From the NCBI RefSeq assembly GCF_016756615.1, contig NZ_AP023262.1, forward strand, positions 186,001-250,000: DNA of 64,000 nucleotides, given 5' to 3'. This DNA is from Mesorhizobium sp. L-8-3 (GTDB lineage: Bacteria > Pseudomonadota > Alphaproteobacteria > Rhizobiales > Rhizobiaceae). Under the pieces are notes generated by a model. It made no database searches. It saw only the letters and a program-made list of their open reading frames with translations, and was not told the DNA's origin. This document shows positions 49,924 to 59,154 of the stretch, piece after piece; position 1 is the stretch's first letter, and every line of letters begins with the position of its first letter. A program made the translations under genes and the position numbers.

Positions 49924-51228
49924 ATGAGCATTTTTCCAGCATTGCCCCGGCATTCGGGCCGCCTCGCGGCGATCCTGGCCACGGGCGCGCTGACGGCCGC
50001 GGTGTTCGTGCTGCCGGCCAAGGCGGAGACCGATCCCAAGGCGGTGCTGAAGACCTATGCCGACATCGCGCTGGCCGGCTATGAGGATGCGCTGGCGACG
50101 GCGAAGAAACTCGACGAGGCGACCGACGCGCTGATCGCCAAGCCTTCCGCCGAGACGCTCGACGCCGCGCGCGAGGCATGGAAGGCGGCCCGCATTCCCT
50201 ATCAGCAGACCGAGGCCTTCCGTTTCGGCAATGCCATCGTCGACGACTGGGAAGGCCGTGTTAACGCCTGGCCGCTCGACGAGGGGCTGATCGACTATGT
50301 CGACAACAGCTACGGCACCGAATCCGACGAGAACACGCTCTATACCGCCAATGTGATCGCCAACACCGGGATCGAGATCAACGGCCGGAAGGTCGACGTC
50401 TCGACGATCACGCCCGACCTGCTGTCCGCCACGCTGCAGGAAGCTGGCGACATCGAGGCCAATGTCGCGACCGGTTACCACGCGATCGAATTCCTGCTGT
50501 GGGGTCAGGACCTCAACGGCACCGACCCCGGCGCCGGCAGCCGCCCCTATACCGACTACGACACCGCCAATTGCACAGGCGGGCATTGCGACCGTCGCGC
50601 CCAGTACCTGGCGGCGGCTTCCGAACTCCTGGTCTCCGATCTCGAGGAGATGGTCGGGAACTGGAAGGACGACGGCGCGGCCCGCAAGAACCTGCTCGAC
50701 GGCGATCCGGCGGCCGGCATCTCCACCATCCTGACCGGCATGGGCTCCCTCTCCTATGGCGAGCTCGCCGGCGAGCGCATGAAGCTCGGCCTGCTGCTCC
50801 ACGATCCCGAGGAGGAGCATGACTGCTTCTCCGACAACACCCATATCTCGCATCTCTACGATGCCGTCGGCATCCGCAACGTCTATCTCGGCAGCTACAA
50901 GCGCGTGGACGGCAGCCTCGTCGAGGGACCGTCGGTGGCCGGTCTCGTCAAGGCGGCCGATCCCGCCGTCGACGCCGAGCTTTCCGGCAAGCTCGACGCG
51001 ACGGTCGCCAAGATGGAGGCCATCCAGGCACGCGCGGTCGGCGGCGAGGCCTATGACCAGCAGATCGGCGAGGGCAATGCCGAAGGCAACGCCGCCGTCC
51101 AGGCGGCCATCGATGCGCTCGTCGACCAGACCAGGTCGATCGAGCGCGCCGTCGCCGCGCTCAAGCTCGACGCCATCGCCTTCGAAGGTTCCGACAGCCT
51201 CGACTCCCCGGACAAGGTTTTCCAGTAA
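49924..51228 (+). CDS. irpA: Imelysin family iron-regulated protein (IrpA-like)
   Basis: 434 residues with a signal peptide (cleaved near LPAKAETD). The imelysin GxHxxE motif is present as GYHAIE (184-189) within GYHAIEFLLWGQD, and the duplicated four-helix layout spans the mature protein. IrpA-type imelysins are periplasmic or envelope-bound and required for iron uptake in some bacteria; proteolytic activity is doubtful. The order IrpA, dihaem oxidoreductase, second imelysin, DUF1513 is a conserved iron cluster, here interrupted by bfd and bfr. Confidence 0.93.
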   Translation: MSIFPALPRHSGRLAAILATGALTAAVFVLPAKAETDPKAVLKTYADIALAGYEDALATAKKLDEATDALIAKPSAETLDAAREAWKAARIPYQQTEAFRFGNAIVDDWEGRVNAWPLDEGLIDYVDNSYGTESDENTLYTANVIANTGIEINGRKVDVSTITPDLLSATLQEAGDIEANVATGYHAIEFLLWGQDLNGTDPGAGSRPYTDYDTANCTGGHCDRRAQYLAAASELLVSDLEEMVGNWKDDGAARKNLLDGDPAAGISTILTGMGSLSYGELAGERMKLGLLLHDPEEEHDCFSDNTHISHLYDAVGIRNVYLGSYKRVDGSLVEGPSVAGLVKAADPAVDAELSGKLDATVAKMEAIQARAVGGEAYDQQIGEGNAEGNAAVQAAIDALVDQTRSIERAVAALKLDAIAFEGSDSLDSPDKVFQ

Positions 51229-51307
51229 GGCGTCTTTTGGCAAGGCCGGGCGGCCCGACATTCAGCCAGACGGCGCCGCGGCGCCTCCAGCCAGTGCAGA
51301 GTGGAAA

Positions 51308-51619
51308 ATGCTGATTTGCCATTGCAACCTGATCACCCAGAAGGAGATCGAAGAGGTCATCGTCGAACTGCTCGAACAGGATCCGTGGACACTGATCGTG
51401 CCCGCGAAGGTCTACCATACGCTGCAAAAGCGAGGACGCTGTTGCGGCTGCTTCCCAAATGTGGTCGAAACGATCATTCGGGTAACCGAGAGCTATCATT
51501 CTTGCTCGGAGGCGAGCGAGGGGGATGTCGTTTCACACTTGGATCGCGTCAGGGAATTGCGCGTCCAATACGGGAGCAGGACCCATGAAAGGCGAAAAGC
51601 AGGTCATCGAGCGGCTTAA
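51308..51619 (+). CDS. bfd: Bacterioferritin-associated ferredoxin
   Basis: 103 residues. The [2Fe-2S] ligands are C4-x-C6 ([10 protein letters not shown]) and C45-x2-C48 ([10 protein letters not shown]), the Bfd/BFD-like pattern. Bfd reduces the ferric core of bacterioferritin and releases iron. The C-terminal ~40 residues past the second Cys pair are not typical and overlap the bfr start by 35 bp. It is directly before bfr, in line with the known pairing. Confidence 0.9.
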   Translation: MLICHCNLITQKEIEEVIVELLEQDPWTLIVPAKVYHTLQKRGRCCGCFPNVVETIIRVTESYHSCSEASEGDVVSHLDRVRELRVQYGSRTHERRKAGHRAA

Positions 51620-52070
51620 CGAGGCTCTTTTTCTGGAACTCGGCGCCGTCAACCAATATTGGCTGCACTACAGGCTCCTGGAAGACTGGGGCTATACCAA
51701 ACTGGCCAAGAAGGAGCGGGCCGAATCGATCGAAGAGATGCATCACGCCGACAAGATCGTCGCGCGCATCATCTTCCTCGAGGGACATCCCAACCTGCAG
51801 TCGGTGGCGCCGCTGCGCATCGGACAGAATGTGAAGGAAGTGCTCGAATCGGACCTCGCCGGCGAATATGACGCCCGCACCTCCTACAAGAAGTCGCGCG
51901 AGATCTGCCATGACCTCGGCGACTATGTGACCATGGAGCTGTTCGAAGACCTGCTCGCCGACGAGGAGGGCCATATCGATTTCCTCGAGACCCAGCTCGG
52001 CCTGCTCGCCTCGATCGGCGAGGAGCGCTACGGCCTCCTCAACGCCGCCTCCGCGGACGAGGCCGAATAA
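51585..52070 (+). CDS. bfr: Bacterioferritin
   Basis: 161 residues, standard length. All ferroxidase residues are present: E18, Y25, E51, H54, E94, E127 and H130. Met52, the haem ligand, is there too. It forms a 24-mer that stores iron and binds haem between subunits. Its ATG lies inside the end of bfd, with GGAGCAGG upstream. Irr-dependent control through the upstream ICE box fits known bfr regulation in rhizobia. Confidence 0.97.
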   Translation: MKGEKQVIERLNEALFLELGAVNQYWLHYRLLEDWGYTKLAKKERAESIEEMHHADKIVARIIFLEGHPNLQSVAPLRIGQNVKEVLESDLAGEYDARTSYKKSREICHDLGDYVTMELFEDLLADEEGHIDFLETQLGLLASIGEERYGLLNAASADEAE

Positions 52071-52081
52071 GCGATGACATC

Positions 52082-53677
52082 ATGCGGCGCATCGCCTTTC
52101 TGACGCGCCGCGCGCAAAAAGACGACATCTCGCGGCCGGCCGCCACGCCGCGCCGCGCGATGGTTTTTCGGGGCGCCCTGCTTGCCGGCGCCACAATCCT
52201 GGCTTCCGCTGCTGCTTTTGCCGGCATGCGGGAGGTCGGGATACGCGAGGACCTGACGCCCGAGGATCTTGCCCGGGTCGTCGCCGTCACCCGGCCGACC
52301 ACGGACTTCGCGAAGGCCGAAGAATTCGAGATCATGCAGGGTGGCGCCGGCACCTCGCGCAAGCGGGTCAACCAGGACGCCTTCTCGCAATCCTCCGCCA
52401 ATATCACCTTCGAGGAAGAAGGGACCTTCAAGCTCGGCAACGGCATCTTCCGCAAGCTGTGGGTGTCGTCCCCTTCTTCAACCCAGGCCTCGGACGGCCT
52501 CGGCCCCCTGTTCAATGCCCGTGCCTGCCAGAGTTGCCACCTGAAGGATGGCCGCGGCCATCCGCCGGAGACCAGTCCCGACACCACCTCGATGTTCCTG
52601 CGGCTCGCCCGCGACGCCGAGACCGAGGAGGAAAAGGCGAAACTCGTCGACAGACAAGCGCTCAACTTCCCCGATCCGACCTATGGCGGCCAGTTGCAGA
52701 ACCTCGCCGTGCCTGGCCTCGCCAGCGAAGGCCGGATGAAAATCACCTATGGGCAGGTACCGGTCACGCTTCCCGACGGGACCCGGCTTTCCCTGCGCAA
52801 GCCGTCCTATGCGGTCGAAGGCCTTGCCTATGGCCCTCTTCATCCCGGCACCACCCTTTCGCCACGCGTCACGCCGCCAATGATCGGCCTCGGCCTCGTC
52901 GAGCAGATCCACCCCGCCGACATAGCTGCGCATGCCGATCCCGGCGACAGCGATGGCGACGGCATCTCCGGCAAGGCCCAGATGGTGCGCGACCCGCAGA
53001 GCGGGGAACTCGTTCTGGGGCGCTTCGGCTGGAAGGCGCAGACACCCTCGATCCGCCAGCAGACCGCGGATGCCTTTGCCGGCGACATCGGCATCTCGAC
53101 GCCGGAAGTGCCGAAGCACTGGGGCGACTGCACGGAGGCCGAGACCGCCTGCCTCGCCATGCCGAATGGTGTCCAGCCGCGGCTCGGCGACGTCGAGGCT
53201 CCGCCGCCGGTGATGGATCTCGTCACCTTCTATTCGCAGAACCTCGCCGTGCCGGCGCGGCGCAAGGTGGGCGACCCCGCGGTGCTCGCCGGCAAGAAAG
53301 CCTTCTACGAGATCGGCTGCGTGTCCTGCCACGCGCCGAAATTCGTGACCCGCCGCGACGCGCCCAACAAGGCGCAGGCCTTCCAGCTCATCTGGCCCTA
53401 TTCCGACTTCCTGCTGCACGACATGGGCGACGGGCTCGCCGACAGCCAGAAGGTCGGGGATGCCGGCGGCAACGAATGGCGCACGCCGCCGCTCTGGGGT
53501 ATCGGCCTCACCAGGACCGTCAACGGACATACCTTCTTCCTGCATGACGGCCGCGCCCGCGACCTCGTCGAGGCCATATTGTGGCATGGCGGCGAGGCGC
53601 AGACATCCCGCGACCGCTTCGCCGCGCTCCCGGCCGAAGATCGCGCCGCTCTGGTGAAATTCCTGGAGTCGCTCTGA
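52082..53677 (+). CDS. Dihaem oxidoreductase (DHOR family, formerly thiol oxidoreductase)
   Basis: 531 residues. A hydrophobic segment (FRGALLAGATILASAAAFAG) serves as an export signal; a start at Met27 would give a more usual signal peptide. Two c-type haem motifs, C149-Q-S-C-H153 and C413-V-S-C-H417, and a conserved WRTPPLWGIGLT stretch identify the family. Its role is unproven, but it always accompanies imelysins in this cluster, suggesting periplasmic electron transfer for iron reduction or oxidation. It overlaps the next gene by one base (TGATG). Confidence 0.92.
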   Translation: MRRIAFLTRRAQKDDISRPAATPRRAMVFRGALLAGATILASAAAFAGMREVGIREDLTPEDLARVVAVTRPTTDFAKAEEFEIMQGGAGTSRKRVNQDAFSQSSANITFEEEGTFKLGNGIFRKLWVSSPSSTQASDGLGPLFNARACQSCHLKDGRGHPPETSPDTTSMFLRLARDAETEEEKAKLVDRQALNFPDPTYGGQLQNLAVPGLASEGRMKITYGQVPVTLPDGTRLSLRKPSYAVEGLAYGPLHPGTTLSPRVTPPMIGLGLVEQIHPADIAAHADPGDSDGDGISGKAQMVRDPQSGELVLGRFGWKAQTPSIRQQTADAFAGDIGISTPEVPKHWGDCTEAETACLAMPNGVQPRLGDVEAPPPVMDLVTFYSQNLAVPARRKVGDPAVLAGKKAFYEIGCVSCHAPKFVTRRDAPNKAQAFQLIWPYSDFLLHDMGDGLADSQKVGDAGGNEWRTPPLWGIGLTRTVNGHTFFLHDGRARDLVEAILWHGGEAQTSRDRFAALPAEDRAALVKFLESL

Positions 53678-54807
53678 TGGATCAGCCGTTCGCTTCGGTG
53701 ATGTCAGTCCTCGGATTTCACCGCCGACGCTCAATCATCAACCTCGTCGGCGCCGCATTGCTGGCCTTCGCCTATCCCGTAAGCCCCGCCCTCTCCGCCC
53801 CCCAAACCGCGGAGACCATCATCGGCAAATCCGTCGAAAACTTCGTCAAGCCCGCCTACGCCGCCTTCCACGACGCCACCGGGGACCTGAAATCATCCCT
53901 GGCGACCCTCTGCGCCACACCCTCGCCCGCCAATCTCGACGCCGCCCGCGATGCCTTCCGCAAGACCACAGACGCCTGGTCGCGTGCCGAGATCATCCGC
54001 ATCGGCCCGATCACGGAGGAGAACCGTCTCGAACGCGTCCTTTATTGGCCGGACCGCAAGGGCATCGGCCTCAGGCAGGTCCAGGCCGCGCTCGCCGGGC
54101 AGGACTCGAGCGTCACCGATACGGCGACACTGGCGGGCAAGAGCGTCGCCATGCAGGGGCTCGGGGCGCTGGAATTCGTCCTGTTCGGAACGGATTCCGA
54201 CAAGCTCGCCGCGGATGACGCCTTCCGCTGCGCCTATGGCGCGGCCATATCGGGCAATCTCGACGACATCGCCGACACGGTGGCGGCGGGCTGGACCGGT
54301 ACCACGGGCTTCGGCGCGACCTGGGCAAAACCCTCGGCCGACAATCCCCTCTATCGCGACGACACGGAATCCCTGACCGACCTGCTCGAAGTCTTCATCA
54401 ACGGGCTCGAACTGGTGCGCGACCAGCGCGTCAACAGCTTCCTCGGCGCTGAAGCGGCAGAGGACAAGCCGAAACAGGCTCTGTTCTGGCGCTCCGAGGG
54501 CACGGCCGCCGTACTGGCCGGCAACCTGGCCGGCATGAAGGCGCTGTTCGACGCTTCAGGCCTCGCCGGCACCTTGCCCGAGAGCGCGGGCTGGATCGCA
54601 AGCTCGATCGACTTCGAATTCGGCAACGCGATCCGCGCCGCAACCGGAGCAGAAGGTCCCGTCGCCGACATGCTGGCCGACCCCGCGCGGCGCTCGAAGC
54701 TCTCTTATTTCAAGCTGGTCACCACCAGCCTGTCGGAATTGTTCGGCAAACGGCTTTCCGCCGAACTCGGCCTGACCGCCGGATTTTCCTCGCTGGACGG
54801 CGACTAG
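53677..54807 (+). CDS. Second imelysin-like periplasmic protein
   Basis: 376 residues with a signal peptide (hydrophobic INLVGAALLAFAYPV, cleaved near ALSAPQ). Imelysin fold as in IrpA, but the GxHxxE motif is replaced by G161-L-G-A-L-E166 so the His is missing. This paralogue is the third member of the conserved irpA cluster. The lost His suggests a different metal site or a structural role. It is followed by a perfect 110-bp palindrome before the DUF1513 gene. Confidence 0.9.
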   Translation: MDQPFASVMSVLGFHRRRSIINLVGAALLAFAYPVSPALSAPQTAETIIGKSVENFVKPAYAAFHDATGDLKSSLATLCATPSPANLDAARDAFRKTTDAWSRAEIIRIGPITEENRLERVLYWPDRKGIGLRQVQAALAGQDSSVTDTATLAGKSVAMQGLGALEFVLFGTDSDKLAADDAFRCAYGAAISGNLDDIADTVAAGWTGTTGFGATWAKPSADNPLYRDDTESLTDLLEVFINGLELVRDQRVNSFLGAEAAEDKPKQALFWRSEGTAAVLAGNLAGMKALFDASGLAGTLPESAGWIASSIDFEFGNAIRAATGAEGPVADMLADPARRSKLSYFKLVTTSLSELFGKRLSAELGLTAGFSSLDGD

Positions 54808-54828
54808 TCTTGCACCGCTGGCCCTTCT

Positions 54829-54938
54829 ACCCCTTGTATGAGGAAATCCTGCTATGGATGAGGAGTTGGCTCTGCAGGGGTGGCCACCCCTGCAGAGCCA
54901 ACTCCTCATCCATAGCAGGATTTCCTCATACAAGGGGT
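54829..54938. repeat. Perfect spacer-less 110-bp palindrome
   Basis: 55 bp (54829-54883) are followed immediately by their exact reverse complement (54884-54938), with the centre TGG/CCA. The arm begins ACCCCTTGTATGAGGAAATC. It lies in the 184-bp gap between the second imelysin gene and the DUF1513 gene, 53 bp before the latter's start. RNA from it would form a 55-bp hairpin. Perfect palindromes this long are rarely stable in bacterial chromosomes. Confidence 0.97.
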
Positions 54939-54991
54939 GCTCGCCTTGGGACCAACACAACCGCCCCCTTGCTCCCATATCCGAACGCGCT

Positions 54992-56104
54992 ATGACCACC
55001 CTCCTCCCCCACCCCTCGCTCATCGACCGCCGCGGATTCCTGAAAGCCGCAGGCGCAGGCTTCGCGGCCGCGCTATTGCCCCGCCAGGCCATGGCCCTCG
55101 ACAGGACGGACGCCGTCTTCGCCACCGCCTTCCAGCGGCGCGACGGCGGCTATGGCGTGGCGGTCCTGTCGGAGGCCCGCGACATCGTCTATTCCACCGC
55201 CCTGCCCGACCGCGGCCATGACGTGACCTTCGACCCGGTCTGCGGCCGCTCGGTCGTCTTCGCGCGCCAGCCCGGCACCTTCATGGTGGTGTTCGACCAT
55301 TCCGGCCGCCAGAAACCCCGCACCATCGCCAGCGTCGAAAACAGGCACTTCTTCGGCCACGGCGTCTTCGCGGCCGACGGCGCCCTGCTCTACGCCACCG
55401 AGAACGACTTCGACAATGCCGCCGGCATGGTCGGTGTCTACGACGCCCGGGACGGCTTTCGCCGGATCGGCGAATTCCCGACCTACGGCGTCGGCCCGCA
55501 CGAGTTGCTGCTTCTTGGCGACGGCCGCACCCTGGCGATCGCCAATGGCGGCATCGAGACCCATCCGGATTTCGGCCGCGCCAAGCTCAACCTGCCGACG
55601 ATGAAGCCGTCCTTCGCCTTCGTGGACCGCCTGACCGGGGCGCTGATGGAACAGCATTTCCTGCCGCCGGCGCTGCATAAACTGTCGATCCGGCACATCG
55701 CGCTCGACGGCGACGGCGCCGTCTGGTTCGGCTGCCAGCACGAGGGACCGGCGACGGAGCGCCCGCTGCTGGTCGGCAAGGCGCGGCAGGGCGAGGAACT
55801 CGCCCTTCTCGACATGCCCCGGGACGTGCTCGCCGGCTTCCGCAACTATATCGGCTCGGTCGCAGCCAATCCGGCGGCCGGCACGATCGCGGTGTCCTCG
55901 CCGCAGGGCAACCGCTACGCCGTCATTGAGACGCGGTCGGGCCGGGTTCTTGCCGACAAGACGCTGGTCGAGGTCTGTGGCCTGGCCCCCGACGACGGAG
56001 GGTTCCGCGCAACGACGGGCACCGGCGACATTCTCGCTGCCGACGGCTCCGAAACCGTGCTCGACGACTATGCCTGGGACAACCACCTGCTGAGAATCGG
56101 GTAG
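54992..56104 (+). CDS. DUF1513 protein, Tat-exported, of the imelysin cluster
   Basis: 370 residues from ATG 54992. A twin-arginine signal (DRRGFLKAAGAGFAAALLP) is followed by a beta-propeller-like protein (VTFDPVCGRSVVFAR, HFFGHGVFAADGALLYATEND, GVGPHELLLLGDGRTLAIANGG, TRPLLVG-type strand ends). The family is the COG3490/DUF1513 partner of IrpA and DHOR. Tat export suggests folding with a cofactor before export. It closes the iron operon, provided the palindrome upstream lets transcription through. Confidence 0.92.
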   Translation: MTTLLPHPSLIDRRGFLKAAGAGFAAALLPRQAMALDRTDAVFATAFQRRDGGYGVAVLSEARDIVYSTALPDRGHDVTFDPVCGRSVVFARQPGTFMVVFDHSGRQKPRTIASVENRHFFGHGVFAADGALLYATENDFDNAAGMVGVYDARDGFRRIGEFPTYGVGPHELLLLGDGRTLAIANGGIETHPDFGRAKLNLPTMKPSFAFVDRLTGALMEQHFLPPALHKLSIRHIALDGDGAVWFGCQHEGPATERPLLVGKARQGEELALLDMPRDVLAGFRNYIGSVAANPAAGTIAVSSPQGNRYAVIETRSGRVLADKTLVEVCGLAPDDGGFRATTGTGDILAADGSETVLDDYAWDNHLLRIG

Positions 56105-56157
56105 CAGTTCCCGGCGAAGTGGGCACCCGTCTTGCGTCCGGAAGTGCTCGGGCCCCC

Positions 56158-56913
56158 TTACCCCTTGCGCTCCTGTAGGATGTTGCCGCCGTCGACCACC
56201 AGCACCGAGCCGTTGACGTAGCTCGCGCCGTCGGAGGCGAGGAAGGCGACGGCCGCGGCCACCTCGTCGGGCGTTCCGCCCCGGCCCGGCGGCGTCCGGC
56301 GCGCGGCTTCGCGTTCGTCCGGCGTCAGCGCGCCGGTCTCGATCCAGCCGGGCGCCACCGCATTGACGGTCACGCCGTGCCGCGCCACCTCCAGCGCCAG
56401 CGCATGGGTCATGCCGACCATGCCGGCCTTCGCCGCGGAATAGGCGGCCTCCCCCACATTCGACACATAGGGGCCGGTGACGGAGGCGACGTTGACCACG
56501 CGGCCGTGCCCCTTCTCCACCATGGCGGGCAGGAACGCGCGGGTGACGAGAAAAGCCGTCTTCAGGCTGACATCGATGCCGCGATCCCAGTCGGCCTCGG
56601 ACAATTCGACGAAACGCCGCTGCAGCGCCGGCTGGGTCACGCTACCCATTCCGGCATTGTTCACCAGCACGTCGACGTCGCCGATCTCGGCGCGCAGCCT
56701 GTCGACCTCTTTGGCGTCGGTGAGGTCGGCAGCCACGGCCTTCGCCTCCATGCCCTGCGCCCGCAGCTCGGCCGCCCGATCGAAGATGCGCGCAGACGAC
56801 GCGGTGACGGCGACCGACAGCCCGGCCCGGCCCAGCGCACGCGCGATGGCGAAACCGATGCCGTCAGGCGCGCCTGCCCCCGTCACCAGCGCCATCCTCG
56901 ATATTGCCGCCAT
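56158..56913 (-). CDS. SDR family oxidoreductase
   Basis: 251 residues. Cofactor motif TGAGAPDGIGFAIARALGRAG, VNNAGMGS, catalytic Ser in NVASVTG, YSAAKAGMVG with Tyr and Lys, and the end SYVNGSVLVVDGG. It is the distal gene of the HisD-like/SDR/SDR unit with 24 bp to the next. Pairs of SDRs beside a HisD homologue are seen in sulfopropanediol (HpsO/HpsP with HpsN) and other polyol pathways. The substrate is not known. Confidence 0.9.
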   Translation of the reverse strand: MAAISRMALVTGAGAPDGIGFAIARALGRAGLSVAVTASSARIFDRAAELRAQGMEAKAVAADLTDAKEVDRLRAEIGDVDVLVNNAGMGSVTQPALQRRFVELSEADWDRGIDVSLKTAFLVTRAFLPAMVEKGHGRVVNVASVTGPYVSNVGEAAYSAAKAGMVGMTHALALEVARHGVTVNAVAPGWIETGALTPDEREAARRTPPGRGGTPDEVAAAVAFLASDGASYVNGSVLVVDGGNILQERKG

Positions 56914-56937
56914 CTCTCCTCCTCCCGTCGAAACCGA

Positions 56938-57711
56938 TCAGTAACCCGCCGTGACGCCGAAATCGACCGGCAGGGCCGCGCCCGTCATCGGCGCCGCACC
57001 CGGCTGGCACAGGAAATGGATCAGTGCCGCAATCTCGTCGGCCTCGATGAATCGCGCGCGGTCGCCTTGCGGATAGTGCGAGAGAAGCCGGCGCTTGTAT
57101 GCATCAGGATCGCCCGCGCCATAGGTCGCCGCCTGATATTCGATCATCGGCGTGGCGACATCGGCGGGGCAGACCGCGTTGACCCGCACGCCCTGCGGCG
57201 CCAGTTCCAGCGCCAGAGCCTTCGTCAGCAGCACCAGCCCGCCCTTGGAGGCGCAATAGACCGCCGCGCCGTTGTTGCCGACGAGGCCGGCGTCGGAGGC
57301 GATATTCACGATCGCGCCGCTCGATGCGACCAGATGCGGCGTCGTCGCAGCGATCAGGAAAAATGCGCCCTTGAGATTGACGTCGAGCACGCGATCCCAG
57401 TCCTCCTCGGCGACTTCCGCCGACGGGCCCTCCAGCCAGACGCCGGCGGCATTGACCAGCACGTCGATGCCGCCGCCCCAATCAGCAGCCGAGCTCACCG
57501 CTTGCCGGCAGGAAGCGACCGAACGCATGTCGAGGCCGACGGCAAGGGCGTCGGCCCCGGCCGCCGCCACCCGGTCCCGCGCTGCGCCAAGTCTCGGCCC
57601 GTCGAGGTCGGCAATGACGATGCGCTCGCCATCGGCCGCGAAGCGCAGCGCGGTCGCCATGCCCATGCCGCCCGCGCCGCCGGCGATCAGTATGGTTCTC
57701 TTGCCAGACAT
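56938..57711 (-). CDS. SDR family oxidoreductase
   Basis: 257 residues. Cofactor motif IAGGAGGMGMATALRFAADG, acidic D in IADLDGPR favouring NAD, VNAAGVWLEG in place of NNAG, Ser in NIASDAG, YCASKGGLV with Tyr and Lys. It lies 24 bp after the HisD-like gene and may be translated from the same mRNA. Probably one of two consecutive alcohol oxidation or racemisation steps with the adjacent SDR. Confidence 0.9.
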   Translation of the reverse strand: MSGKRTILIAGGAGGMGMATALRFAADGERIVIADLDGPRLGAARDRVAAAGADALAVGLDMRSVASCRQAVSSAADWGGGIDVLVNAAGVWLEGPSAEVAEEDWDRVLDVNLKGAFFLIAATTPHLVASSGAIVNIASDAGLVGNNGAAVYCASKGGLVLLTKALALELAPQGVRVNAVCPADVATPMIEYQAATYGAGDPDAYKRRLLSHYPQGDRARFIEADEIAALIHFLCQPGAAPMTGAALPVDFGVTAGY

Positions 57712-57735
57712 CCGGGCCTCCTCTCTCGGGCGCCG

Positions 57736-59028
57736 TCAGACACCCGCCTGCAGCTGCGCCAGCCTCAGCGCCGCCGCGCGGCGATGGCCTTCCAACCCTT
57801 CGCTGGCGCTCTGGCGCACCGCCGGCGGCGCCACGGACTCGACGCCGGCCCGCTCCAGCCATTGATGCGTTGCGACCTTGACATAGGAGCCCACCCAGAG
57901 CCCGCCCGTGTAGCGCCCGGCGCCCATGGTCGGCAGCGTGTGGTTGGTGCCGCAGCATTTGTCCGAATAGACCACGCTCGCCATCGTCCCGATGAAGAGG
58001 GAGCCGTAGTTCCTGAGCTTCTTCGCCGTCGCCTGCGGGTCGACCATGTGGACCTGCAGGTGCTCGGCGGCGATGAAATCGGAATAGGCGATCATCGCGG
58101 CCTCGTCCTCGCAGACCACGACCTGGCCGAAGTCGCGCCAGGCGGGACCGGCAACCGCCGCGGTCGGCAGGCCTTCGAGCTGCCGCTCAACCTCGGCTAT
58201 GGTCTCATTGGCGAGCGGGGCGTCGGTGGTGATCAGGCCGACACGGGTGCGGACGTCGTGCTCGGCCTGGGCCAGGAGATCCGTGGCGATCATGACCGCG
58301 TCGCCGGAGGCGTCGGCGACCACGAAGATCTCGCTCGGCCCCGCCAGCTGGTCGATGCCGACCGGCCCGAACACCTGGCGCTTGGCCTCGTTCACATAGG
58401 CGTTGCCGGGCCCGACGATCTTGTCGACGGCCGGAATGCTCCCGGTGCCACAGGCCATGGCGGCGATCGCCTGGGCGCCGCCGACGCGAAAAATCCGGTC
58501 GGCGCCGGAAAGATGGCAGCCGGCGATCATTGCCTGATGCGCATTGGGCGGCAGGCAGGCGATCACCTCGTCGCAGCCCGCCACCTTGGCCGGAACGATG
58601 GTCATGACCGGTGCCGACAGGAGCGGGTAGCGGCCGCCGGGAACATAGGCGCCGACGCGGGCGATCGGGATGATGCGGTGCCCAAGATGAAGCCCGGGCA
58701 GCGGCTCGACCTCGAGCGGCAGCATGGTGGCGAACTGAGCCTCGGCGAAGGCGCGCACCCGTTCGATGGCGAAACGCGTATCGGCGGCCGTCTGCGGATC
58801 GAGTGCCGCGACCGCGACCTCGCGTTCGGCGAGGCTCACTTCGAAGGTCTCGATATCGACCTGGTCGAAGGCGCGGCTGAAGTCGCGGAGCGCGGCGTCC
58901 CCGCGCTCGCGGACATCAGCCAGGATGCCCTTTACCGCCTCCTCGATACCGCCGGCGTCGGCGGTCGCGGCGGGACGCGGCGCCTTCATGAAACGGATGC
59001 GGGCGGCGAGGTCGGCTGGCAATGACAT
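57736..59028 (-). CDS. Histidinol dehydrogenase-like (HisD family) oxidoreductase
   Basis: 430 residues. HisD fold: YVPGGRYPLLSAPVMTIVPAKVAGC, GGAQAIAAMACGTG, VGPGNAYVNEAKRQVFG, zinc ligands in AQAEHDVRTR, the catalytic Glu-His in IAAEHLQV, and SDKCCGTNHTLPTMGAGRYTGG with the zinc Asp replaced by a SDK context. The C-terminal His is in LEGHRRAA. Not biosynthetic hisD judging by context: it leads an operon with two SDRs and is divergent from a transporter. HpsN (sulfopropanediol 3-dehydrogenase) is a HisD homologue in a similar arrangement. Confidence 0.88.
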   Translation of the reverse strand: MSLPADLAARIRFMKAPRPAATADAGGIEEAVKGILADVRERGDAALRDFSRAFDQVDIETFEVSLAEREVAVAALDPQTAADTRFAIERVRAFAEAQFATMLPLEVEPLPGLHLGHRIIPIARVGAYVPGGRYPLLSAPVMTIVPAKVAGCDEVIACLPPNAHQAMIAGCHLSGADRIFRVGGAQAIAAMACGTGSIPAVDKIVGPGNAYVNEAKRQVFGPVGIDQLAGPSEIFVVADASGDAVMIATDLLAQAEHDVRTRVGLITTDAPLANETIAEVERQLEGLPTAAVAGPAWRDFGQVVVCEDEAAMIAYSDFIAAEHLQVHMVDPQATAKKLRNYGSLFIGTMASVVYSDKCCGTNHTLPTMGAGRYTGGLWVGSYVKVATHQWLERAGVESVAPPAVRQSASEGLEGHRRAAALRLAQLQAGV

Positions 59029-59154
59029 GTCGGGGTTCCGGTGGGTGCGTCGGCGCGGAGAGTGGCCGACGCCACACTGCCAGACAATCGGATCGGAAAG
59101 TCCTGTCTAGTATTCCGACCAGCCGGTGCTACGATCGGCCAAGGAGAAACCGCC

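Noticed and set aside
55073..56086. Minus-strand frame antisense to the DUF1513 gene
   Set aside because: Shadow of a Tat-signal-bearing protein on the plus strand; composition is Arg/Gly/Ala-rich without motifs.
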